Positions 1 through 7,120 of a DNA stretch of 55,676 nucleotides are shown here, in pieces (the stretch's first letter is position 1; every line of letters begins with the position of its first letter). The translations under genes and the position numbers were made by a program. Below the pieces are notes generated by a model that was not told the DNA's origin, searched no databases, and saw nothing but the letters and a program-made list of their open reading frames with translations. Source of the DNA: Clostridiales bacterium (GTDB lineage Bacteria; Bacillota; Clostridia; Saccharofermentanales; Saccharofermentanaceae); assembly GCA_017509245.1 (NCBI GenBank), contig JAFWQC010000070.1:1-55676 (forward strand), read 5' to 3'.

Positions 1-879
1 GAGGTCGGGCTTATCTGAGCCGAACTCTTCCATAGCCTGCTTGTAGGAGATTACCGGATAAGGTGCAGGTGTTACCTTTGCGCCTGCGGGAGCGAACTTC
101 TCGAATGTTGCTGTGAGCACTTCCTCGCCTGCTCTGAAGACGTCTTCCTGTGTAGCGAAAGCCATCTCGAAGTCGAGCTGGTAGAACTCTCCCGGTGATC
201 TGTCTGCTCTTGCGTCCTCATCTCTGAAGCAGGGGGCGATCTGGAAATATTTATCGAATCCGGAAACCATCAGGAGCTGCTTGAACTGCTGAGGTGCCTG
301 CGGAAGCGCATAGACCTTGCCCTTCCACTTTCTGGAAGGAACGATATAGTCTCTTGCGCCCTCAGGTGAAGATGATGTAAGGATAGGAGTCTGGATCTCC
401 AAAAAGCCCATCTCTGTCATCTTCTGTCTCAAGAAAGCAATAACGTTGGATCTGAAGATGATGTTGTCCTTAACCTTCTGGTTTCTGAGGTCGAGATAAC
501 GGTACTTAAGTCTTACGTCCTCTCTGATCTCCTTTGATGTCATGATCTCGAAAGGAAGCTGGCTGTAAACCTTGCCGAGAACGTCAACGGAATGAGCCTC
601 AAGTTCGATCGTACCTGTAGCGATCTTGGGGTTATATGTCTCCTCATCCCTGTGCTCGATCTTACCCTGAATGGAGATGCACTCTTCCTTTACGAGCCCG
701 TCAAGAAGGCTCGTGTCACGCATAACGACCTGTAATGTGCCGTACATGTCTCTCAAGTCGATGAAAGATACACCGCCGTGATCTCTGATGTTCTCGATCC
801 AGCCGCATACTCTGAGCTCTGTTCCTACATCCTTCTCTGACAAAGAGCTGATGATCCTGTCTCTGTACTGGTTAGCCAT
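1..879 (-). CDS. aspS: Aspartyl-tRNA synthetase (class II), N-terminal 293 residues; 3' end outside the window
   Basis: Charges tRNA-Asp (and possibly tRNA-Asn) with aspartate in the cytosol. Translation from the ATG at 879 gives MANQYRDRIISSLSEKDVG, then an OB-fold anticodon-binding domain (about residues 15-105, with VCGWIENIRDHGGVSFIDLRD), then the class II catalytic core with the motif 1 region (LRSNVIAFLRQKM-like) and motif 2 (FRDEDARADRSPGEFYQLD). The stretch PQAPQQFKQLLMVSGFDKYF is typical of bacterial AspRS. The frame is open to base 1, so the C-terminal half, including the GAD insertion and motif 3, lies beyond the window. The start is supported by GAAAGGA 8-9 bases upstream. Expression should be governed by the T-box leader immediately upstream. 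Family assignment is secure; whether the enzyme is discriminating cannot be seen. Confidence 0.95.
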   Translation of the reverse strand, partial: MANQYRDRIISSLSEKDVGTELRVCGWIENIRDHGGVSFIDLRDMYGTLQVVMRDTSLLDGLVKEECISIQGKIEHRDEETYNPKIATGTIELEAHSVDVLGKVYSQLPFEIMTSKEIREDVRLKYRYLDLRNQKVKDNIIFRSNVIAFLRQKMTEMGFLEIQTPILTSSSPEGARDYIVPSRKWKGKVYALPQAPQQFKQLLMVSGFDKYFQIAPCFRDEDARADRSPGEFYQLDFEMAFATQEDVFRAGEEVLTATFEKFAPAGAKVTPAPYPVISYKQAMEEFGSDKPDL

Positions 880-903
880 ATTCCAATCCTTTCTTCGGGG
901 AAA

Positions 904-1160
904 CAAAAAACGCCCCGAACTTAAATCTCCTTTAAGTTCAGGACGAACATAACATGTCCGCGGTGCCACCTGATTTACTCCGCCAGATCTGCGGAATCTC
1001 TTTATACCGGATTGCTGTTAGAGTTGTTATTCGCCGCCGGCCTCTTTCCGCTTCGTCTTTCAGCCCTGGGACAAAGCTCTCTGAAGGCGACATACCGTGG
1101 CTACTGGGGTCTCCGTCATCGCATAATGCGTAATAGTACATAAATAAACGGCCGTTGTCA
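904..1160 (-). promoter_or_regulatory. T-box leader (tRNA-sensing attenuator) of aspS
   Basis: The minus strand carries the T-box sequence AGGTGGCACCGCGG (971-958), followed by a strong hairpin terminator and then aspS. Upstream lie Stem I hallmarks: AGTA (1105-1102), an AGAGAGC bulge near 1080, and GAATAACAA (1031-1023), which would form the 3' side of the specifier loop, closed by GCC/GGC and GGAG/CTC. The acceptor-pairing bulge reads UGGC, fitting a tRNA ending in GCCA, that is discriminator G73, which tRNA-Asp and tRNA-Asn share. The triplet available in the loop is AAC (Asn), not GAC (Asp). The T-box identity is clear; the specifier reading is a hand fold. Confidence 0.9.
905..945 (-). 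terminator. Conditional terminator of the aspS T-box
   Basis: On the minus strand a 15-bp stem (CGTCCTGAACTTAAA with TTTAAGTTCGGGGCG, GU pairs included) encloses a 5-nt loop and runs into TTTTTT. It would compete with the antiterminator formed with the T-box sequence just upstream. Confidence 0.88.
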
Positions 1161-1177
1161 ACACAAACCGTCAACGA

Positions 1178-1411
1178 TCACTTGGAATAACCGCAGGAGC
1201 TCCTTGAAGGGCCGTCATCGCCGGATTCATAATGAGCTTTGAACTCCATGTTGATGTCTTTTATCTCACGCCTGCCTTCAATGTAATCCTGATACATGTC
1301 AGCAAGACCTGCCATGCATCCGTCACAGCTTCCGTCGATATAACCGATCGAATCCGCAACTATCTGCTCACGCTCTTCCCTTGTTGTGTCTTTTATCAGT
1401 AAACTCTTCAT
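1178..1411 (-). CDS. Small conserved Cys-containing protein, 77 aa, function unknown
   Basis: Begins MKSLLIKDTTREEREQIVADS and contains the segment SCDGCMAGLADMYQDYIEG with a CxxC pair, then a charged stretch and a C-terminal SSCGYSK. Similar short proteins are widespread in Lachnospiraceae and related Clostridia and often carry the label 'purine biosynthesis protein PurH', but nothing here resembles the PurH enzyme (AICAR transformylase/IMP cyclohydrolase, about 500 residues), so that name should not be used. The ATG overlaps the stop of rnr (ATGA), implying translational coupling with RNase R. Single-domain, soluble, predicted mostly helical. A metal or redox role for the cysteines is a guess. 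The gene is real given the coupling and the recognisable family. Confidence 0.8.
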   Translation of the reverse strand: MKSLLIKDTTREEREQIVADSIGYIDGSCDGCMAGLADMYQDYIEGRREIKDINMEFKAHYESGDDGPSRSSCGYSK

Positions 1412-3525
1412 TTTCTGCCTCTTGAGCCGCCGCGGCCCGTTCTTCCCTTTCTCGGCTTTCCCGAAAACCCGCTGAAGCTTTCAGAACTGCTCCTCGATCC
1501 GCCCCTTGAGCCGCTCTTTGAACCGCCTGCAGAGCGTCCTCTTGAACCTGCATAGCCGCCGGAACGTCCTTTGGGGGAATTCTTACTGCCTTTTCTTCCC
1601 CTCTTGACGGGTTTCTCGAAGCGTCTCTGGCTGGGATCGCGCTCCTCTTCGAAGCCGTATTCGAATGAGAAATCGATCTTGTTCTCTTCAGTGTCGACCT
1701 TTTCGACAACGACGGTGACAGGCATGCCGATCGATAAGATCTTGCCGCCGTGAGCGCCAATCGCCCTGTAGGATCTCTCATCAAAGAAATAGTGGTCACG
1801 CAAAGATCTGAAAGGAACGAATCCTTCGATGGTATTTTCGAGCCTGACAAAGCAACCTGCGTCGATAATCGACGAGATAACGCCGTCGTAATGTTCACCG
1901 ATCTTATCAGCCATGTACTGGCAGATCTTGATATCGTCGGACGCGCGCTCGGCGTCGACCGCATTGCGCTCCATTTCCGAAGAATGCTCGGCAGCGTTGT
2001 CGACCAGACCCGCGAAGTGGCTCCTCGAATTCTCGCCGTGCAGATAGCTCTTGATTATCCTGTGGATATAAAGGTCAGGATAACGTCTGATGGGCGATGT
2101 GAAATGGCAGTAGAACTTGGACGCCAGGCCGAAGTGACCTAAGTTGTCCGAGCAGTATCTTGCCTTGGCCATCGACCTTAAGAGCAGCTCATCTAAAGCC
2201 GGAAGCGCCGTCTTGTCGCCGATAGTGTCCATGAATCTTTGAACATCAAGGGGCTTGATCCTGCCCATAAGCCTTCCGGAAGCACCGAAATACCTTGCGA
2301 TATTTGAGAACCTCGCGATCTTGATAGGATCTGGATCCTCGTGGACACGGTAGACGAACGGATATTTGAGGTCGAAGAATTTTTTCGCGATGAACTCGTT
2401 GGCGCAGATCATGAAGGACTCGATTATGCCGTTGGTGAAGTTGATCGGGTAAGGCTTAACATCCTTTACTGAACCGTCGTCGTTCAGGATGACCTTTGTC
2501 TCAGGCATCTCAAAACCGATCGCTCCGCGCCTCTCGCGCATTGACTTTAAGATCTCCGCAAGTTCCTTCATCTGAATGAGCATCGGGATGATCTCACCGT
2601 ACTCCTCATCGTCTTCGGGGCGGGGCTCTGTCAGGATCCTGTAGCACTCGTTATAGCTCATTCTTCTGTCGGACTTGATGACGCTCTCATAGACCTCGCC
2701 GCCATAGATGCCGCCCTCGCGGTCAACGAGCATCTCTGCGGTCATGGCAAGTCTGTCGACGTTCGGATTCAAGCTGCAAAGACCGTTCGAGAGCTTAGGC
2801 GGGAGCATCGGAATGACCCTGTCCACCAGATATACCGATGTGCCTCTCGAAAATGCCTCCATATCAAGAGCAGTTCCTTCTCTTACATAATTTGAGACAT
2901 CAGCGATATGGACATAAAGCTTGAAGTTGCCGTTTTTGAGTTTCTCGATCGAGATAGCATCGTCCAGATCCTTGGCATCCTCGCCGTCAATCGTTATTGT
3001 CAGGAGGTCACGCCTGTCGCGCCTTCCTGCTGCTAATTCCTTAATTATCTGCTCCGGATCGGGATTGACCGGCAAAGGCTCTACTTCTTTAATTACCTTC
3101 TCCGGGAAAGTCTGCGAGAGGCCGAACTGCCTTAAGACAGTCAACATCCTGACATCGTTGTTGCCCATGTCGCCAAGGACTTCTATTATGGTTCCTCTGC
3201 AGTCTCCCCTGTCACAGTCCGGGTTGAGGACTTCGCAGACAACAGCCATGTCAAAAGGTGCGCCGTTCAAGTGATTCCTGTCGATCTCGATCGCGCCGTA
3301 ATCAGTGCTCCTGAACGAAGGGTCCGGAATGACCACGCCGCCCAAAGGGGACTGCCGCAAAATACCTATTACCTGATTTTTAACCTGAAGAGGGCCCCTG
3401 GGAGCCATATCAGCCAGAGTCGGCGGGAGCGCCGACTGGATCTCTTTAGCCTTTATTATCCGGTTCCTTCTTCTCTGGGAAGCGCTCATGCTCTCGGCAA
3501 ATCCCGGTCTTCTCTTATTATCCAT
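1408..3525 (-). CDS. rnr: Ribonuclease R, 705 aa, with a long basic Gly/Arg/Ser tail
   Basis: 3'-5' exoribonuclease that degrades structured RNA. The order is: N-terminal cold-shock-like RNA-binding segments (VIGILRQSPLGGVVIPD, then DYGAIEIDRNHLNGAPFDMAV), the RNB catalytic domain with the Asp cluster DGEDAKDLDDAISIE, the conserved LHIADVSNYV-type and HFTSPIRRYPDLYIHR motifs, and an S1 domain (GEHYDGVISSIIDAGCFVRL). The last about 70 residues are almost entirely G, R, S and K. The start at 3525 is chosen because GAGG sits 8 bases upstream and the protein begins MDNKRRPGFAESM; a longer frame to 3597 has no such site. In many Firmicutes secG and rnr are neighbours, as here (secG upstream on the same strand), although smpB is not present in the window. 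Confidence 0.95.
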   Translation of the reverse strand: MDNKRRPGFAESMSASQRRRNRIIKAKEIQSALPPTLADMAPRGPLQVKNQVIGILRQSPLGGVVIPDPSFRSTDYGAIEIDRNHLNGAPFDMAVVCEVLNPDCDRGDCRGTIIEVLGDMGNNDVRMLTVLRQFGLSQTFPEKVIKEVEPLPVNPDPEQIIKELAAGRRDRRDLLTITIDGEDAKDLDDAISIEKLKNGNFKLYVHIADVSNYVREGTALDMEAFSRGTSVYLVDRVIPMLPPKLSNGLCSLNPNVDRLAMTAEMLVDREGGIYGGEVYESVIKSDRRMSYNECYRILTEPRPEDDEEYGEIIPMLIQMKELAEILKSMRERRGAIGFEMPETKVILNDDGSVKDVKPYPINFTNGIIESFMICANEFIAKKFFDLKYPFVYRVHEDPDPIKIARFSNIARYFGASGRLMGRIKPLDVQRFMDTIGDKTALPALDELLLRSMAKARYCSDNLGHFGLASKFYCHFTSPIRRYPDLYIHRIIKSYLHGENSRSHFAGLVDNAAEHSSEMERNAVDAERASDDIKICQYMADKIGEHYDGVISSIIDAGCFVRLENTIEGFVPFRSLRDHYFFDERSYRAIGAHGGKILSIGMPVTVVVEKVDTEENKIDFSFEYGFEEERDPSQRRFEKPVKRGRKGSKNSPKGRSGGYAGSRGRSAGGSKSGSRGGSRSSSESFSGFSGKPRKGRTGRGGSRGRK

Positions 3526-3645
3526 CTCTGATTCCTCGTAAATACATTTTTTATATCTTACTACTTGGAGTTGTTCCTTGCCTAAACATTTTTGCATGGA
3601 TCACAACTGCAGTATCTTCAGTTCACTTTCCAAGCGATCGAAAAG

Positions 3646-3687
3646 TTCCGGTAAAAGTTCCGGCTATAGCCGGAAGAAATACCGGAA
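3646..3687. repeat. Nested perfect inverted repeat built on TTCCGG
   Basis: Outer arms TTCCGGTA / TACCGGAA (8 bp) and inner arms TTCCGGCTA / TAGCCGGAA (9 bp) are separated on each side by 4 unpaired bases, giving a 42-bp near-perfect palindrome with no central loop beyond the inner palindrome. It sits in the 285-bp gap between rnr and secG. Further CCGG motifs flank it (around 3641 and 3692). Function unknown. Confidence 0.75.
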
Positions 3688-3757
3688 GTATCCGGTGAAT
3701 GCCTTATAAACTGTCCCGGATCTCCCATCCGCCCCAATCACAAAACTTTAAACAAAT

Positions 3758-3786
3758 AAGGACCGCCCCATCCGGAACGGTCCTTT
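3758..3786 (-). terminator. Rho-independent terminator of secG
   Basis: Minus-strand hairpin AAGGACCGTTCC / GGGGCGGTCCTT with a GGAT loop followed by ATTTGTTT, 25 bases after the secG stop codon. This separates secG from rnr transcription. Confidence 0.85.
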
Positions 3787-3810
3787 TAGTTCAATACAAA
3801 CTCTAAACTA

Positions 3811-4062
3811 TTACCAGGCTTTAGCGATGGAGAGGTAGAGGACGACCGAAACGATCGCGAAAAGAACACAGCAGATAACTGTTGCCTTCTTGAGCTGCTC
3901 TTCCATGGTTCTTCCCTTAGCCTTGTTGTAGTAAGAATCAGAAGATCCTCCTGCTACTACACCAATACCTCTGTCGTTACCTTCCTGAACAAGAAAGAGA
4001 ACGATAATGGCAATTGCCAGGATTATATCTACAATACAAAGAACGATATTCAATGTTGTCAT
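3811..4062 (-). CDS. secG: Preprotein translocase subunit SecG, 83 aa
   Basis: Small accessory subunit of the SecYEG protein-export channel in the cytoplasmic membrane. Two transmembrane helices (LNIVLCIVDIILAIAIIVLF and ATVICCVLFAIVSVVLYLSI) flank the signature loop LVQEGNDRGIGVVAGGSSDSYYNKAKGRTMEE, where G-rich VVAGGSSDSY is the usual SecG motif. The ATG at 4062 is preferred over an upstream TTG because GGAGG lies 9-10 bases before it; the TTG is itself at the ribosome binding site. A promoter with a 17-bp spacer lies in the end of the Ca-ATPase gene, and a terminator follows. Length is normal for the family. Confidence 0.95.
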   Translation of the reverse strand: MTTLNIVLCIVDIILAIAIIVLFLVQEGNDRGIGVVAGGSSDSYYNKAKGRTMEEQLKKATVICCVLFAIVSVVLYLSIAKAW

Positions 4063-4098
4063 CGGTCCTAAGCCTCCCAATACTAAATAAGCCTATGA

Positions 4099-4127
4099 AT
4101 AATAACACATGGCTTTTACTTATGCAA
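4099..4127 (-). promoter_or_regulatory. Sigma-A-type promoter for secG
   Basis: TTGCAT (4127-4122) and TATTAT (4104-4099) on the minus strand with exactly 17 bases between. The -35 box overlaps the stop codon region of the upstream Ca-ATPase gene. Confidence 0.6.
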
Positions 4128-6908
4128 ACCACTTTTTGTAAGCTTGCTGATCTCGCTTACCGCAAACGGCAGAATTGCCAGCGGAATGATGACGAGCCAG
4201 GCAAGCGGGTTGATCGCCACATTGTTGAAAATGCTGTTAACTCCGGGGATGTAGATGACTGCAATGAGCATTACAAGCGAGAGTCCGACGGCGATGTTCA
4301 TCATCTTGTTGGAGAAGAGTCCGAGCTTGAAGACTGAGATCCTCTCGGATCTGGCGGCAAATGCTCTGAAGAGCTCTGCGCAGATCAGGGTTGCGAATGC
4401 TACCGTGCGGGCGATGTCGATGGGATGAACGCCCTTGGCTGCCGCATCTGCAAGGATTCCTGAATAGAAGAATGTGTTTCCGTTATTCATGCTCATAAGC
4501 GAGATGATGAACGCTGCAGCTACGGATACAAAGAGTCCGATGGACTGCATTGCGATGTGGCGCATCATGTCTTTGTTGATGATGGGCTCGTTCTTGGATC
4601 TCGGAGGGAGCTTCATTATGCCGGGCTCACCCTTTTCGCGGCCCAGGGCAAGGGCAGGGAAAGAGTCAGTGATGAGATTGAGCCAGAGGAGCTGGATCGC
4701 GGTCAAAGGAGCTGCGATTCCGGGTACCAGAGACTTCGGAACGAGTGAGAGCAGGAAGATTACGAGGATCTCTCCCACGTTGCATGAGAGGAGGAATCCG
4801 ACGAACTTTCTGATGTTCGAGTAGATGGTCCTTCCCTGCTCTACGGCCTTTACGATCGTTGCGAAGTTGTCATCCATCAGGATCATGTCGGCGGAGTTCT
4901 TGGAAACGTCCGTGCCGGTGATGCCCATTGCGACGCCGATATCAGCGGACTTCAAAGCCATGGCGTCGTTGACGCCGTCACCTGTCATTGAAGCTATATG
5001 GTCATTTTTCTTAAGTGCGGTTACGATGCGGACCTTGTGCTCCGGTGACACACGTGCATAAACGCTTGTCTTCTCTACAACCTCGAGGAGTTCCTCGTCA
5101 GAGATCTTGTCGAGTTCTTCGCCGGAATAAGCATCCATGTGGTCGGCGTCACGCATTTCGAGATTATCGGAGATCGCGACTGCCGAATCCTTGAAGTCGC
5201 CTGTGATCATGACGGCGCGGATGCCTGCTTCCTTGCAGACTGCGATAGCATCCTTGGCTTCCTTACGAGCGGGATCGATCATGCCGATGAGGCCCAGGAA
5301 TGTCATATTCTCTTCGTCGGCAAATGTTGCCTTGGATCCGTCACCGTGCTCCTTTGTTGCGAAAGCGAGCACACGGATAGCCTGAATAGCATAGTTGTGA
5401 TTGATCTCACGGATCTCCGAGCGCTTCTCTTCGGTCATCTTCTGAACGCCTGTGGGTGTCAGAATGGATGAGCAGCGGGAGATAACGATGTCCGGAGCGC
5501 CCTTTGTGAAGCTGATCCACTTGCCTTCCTCAATGCCGGAATGGTATGTGGTCATCATCTTACGGTCTGAATCGAAGGGGAGCTCTGTCTCTCTGGGATA
5601 TGTGTGCATCGTCTCCTCGCGGAGCATTCTTGCCTTCATGCCGAGAGTCGTAAGAGCACCCTCGGTGGGGTCGCCGATGCAGGAATAATCATTTTCGCCG
5701 TGGGTAACGATGGAAGCGTCATTACAAAGAACCGATGAAAGGATCAGTGTGTTGAGAACGCCTTCGATCTTGACGGGCTTGCCGCCCTCGTCGACGATGT
5801 TGCCCTTGGGCGCATATCCGCCGCCTTCGACGTTGTATTTCTTATTGCCGTCATAGATGACTTTTACCGTCATCTGGTTCTGTGTGAGCGTACCGGTCTT
5901 ATCCGAGCAGATAACGTCAACGCAGCCCAGAGTCTCAACAGCAAGAAGTCTCTTTACGATAGCGTTGCTCTCAGCCATCTTGGTCATGCCGATCGAAAGA
6001 ACGATCGTAACTACTGCAGCAAGGCCTTCAGGGATCGCTGCAACTGCGAGTGAGACAGCAGTCATGAGTGCGTCCTCCCATGGAAGCTTCTGAACGAAGA
6101 TATCCACAAGCAGGACTACGATGCATACGATGATGCAGACGACTGCAAGGATCTTGCCGAGCTTGTTAAGGCTCTTCTGAAGAGGTGTTGCCTCGTCTTC
6201 GATATTAGTGAGTTTGTCGGCGATCTTTCCGAGCTCGGTATCACGCGCCGTAGCAACTACAACACCTCTTGCTCTGCCGTATGTGACAGCTGTGCCCATG
6301 TAGAGCATGTTCTTGCGGTCGCCGAGTGAGCAGTCTTCGGGAAGGACAAGTGTTGCGTCCTTTTCGACTGCTACGGATTCGCCTGTGAGAGATGCTTCCT
6401 CAGCCTTAAGCGAGCTTGATTCGATGAGTCGCATGTCTGCGGAGATGGAGTCACCTGCATCGATCGCGATGACGTCACCGACTACGACATTCTCAGAATC
6501 GACCATGACGATCTTGCCGTCACGGATGACCTTTGTCTGGGGAGAGCTCATCTTCTTTAAAGCAGCCAGTGCCTGGTCTGCCTTGCCTTCCTGATATACG
6601 CCCAATGCCGCGTTAAGGATTACGATCGCGAGGATGACGATTACGTCGATCCACTCCTCGAATCCGCCGCCGCTCTTGAAAGCCATATATGCCGAAAGTG
6701 CCGCAGCCGCGATGAGGATTATTACCATCGCGTCAGCGAACTGCGCGAGAAATCTCTTCCAGAGCGGTACTTTCTTTTCTTCACCTAATGAGTTGGGACC
6801 GTTCTTGGCATAACGGAGCGATGCTTCATTTGAAGTAAGGCCCTTCACCAGATCGGTGTCTAATTCCTGTGCTACCTGTTCAGCCGTTGCTGAAAATGGT
6901 TGTGTCAT
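4116..6908 (-). CDS. P-type calcium-transporting ATPase (PMCA/SERCA-like), 930 aa
   Basis: Pumps Ca2+ out of the cell at the cost of ATP. In order: N-terminal cation-ATPase domain, TM pair around residues 58-75 and 88-105, actuator domain with TGES (175-178), TM pair with the ion-binding motif AIPEG (291-295), phosphorylation site DKTGTLT (Asp336), nucleotide-binding domain (KGAPD), hinge motif GDGVND, and C-terminal six-helix domain with WLNLITDSFPALALG. The PEGL motif in TM4 and the NLITD motif in TM6 are those of Ca2+ pumps. Length matches the family. The start has AGGAGG 11 bases upstream, and a TATAAT box lies at 6949-6944. The 212-bp gap upstream shows no other gene. Confidence 0.93.
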   Translation of the reverse strand: MTQPFSATAEQVAQELDTDLVKGLTSNEASLRYAKNGPNSLGEEKKVPLWKRFLAQFADAMVIILIAAAALSAYMAFKSGGGFEEWIDVIVILAIVILNAALGVYQEGKADQALAALKKMSSPQTKVIRDGKIVMVDSENVVVGDVIAIDAGDSISADMRLIESSSLKAEEASLTGESVAVEKDATLVLPEDCSLGDRKNMLYMGTAVTYGRARGVVVATARDTELGKIADKLTNIEDEATPLQKSLNKLGKILAVVCIIVCIVVLLVDIFVQKLPWEDALMTAVSLAVAAIPEGLAAVVTIVLSIGMTKMAESNAIVKRLLAVETLGCVDVICSDKTGTLTQNQMTVKVIYDGNKKYNVEGGGYAPKGNIVDEGGKPVKIEGVLNTLILSSVLCNDASIVTHGENDYSCIGDPTEGALTTLGMKARMLREETMHTYPRETELPFDSDRKMMTTYHSGIEEGKWISFTKGAPDIVISRCSSILTPTGVQKMTEEKRSEIREINHNYAIQAIRVLAFATKEHGDGSKATFADEENMTFLGLIGMIDPARKEAKDAIAVCKEAGIRAVMITGDFKDSAVAISDNLEMRDADHMDAYSGEELDKISDEELLEVVEKTSVYARVSPEHKVRIVTALKKNDHIASMTGDGVNDAMALKSADIGVAMGITGTDVSKNSADMILMDDNFATIVKAVEQGRTIYSNIRKFVGFLLSCNVGEILVIFLLSLVPKSLVPGIAAPLTAIQLLWLNLITDSFPALALGREKGEPGIMKLPPRSKNEPIINKDMMRHIAMQSIGLFVSVAAAFIISLMSMNNGNTFFYSGILADAAAKGVHPIDIARTVAFATLICAELFRAFAARSERISVFKLGLFSNKMMNIAVGLSLVMLIAVIYIPGVNSIFNNVAINPLAWLVIIPLAILPFAVSEISKLTKSGLHK

Positions 6909-7120
6909 TTCTAATCTATCCTCCTGGTATCAACCAAGAAATAATTATACTATATTTTTGATTTTTAAAAGTGGGCAGCAGTCATTGACGAATGTACGAA
7001 TCGGGGGCACCCGCGGGGAATTTTTTGGACATTTTCAATATTTTTGCTTTATGGGCTGTGTCCTTTTTTCGAGCACGGCAAAACTGCTTCGCTCAGAGTT
7101 ATGCGGACAAATATCCCGGA

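Noticed and set aside
1178..1411. Naming the 77-residue protein PurH
   Set aside because: No PurH domain or motif; the length is a small part of the enzyme.
3526..3597. Upstream start for rnr at 3597
   Set aside because: The extra residues have no ribosome binding site, whereas the ATG at 3525 has GAGG at good spacing.
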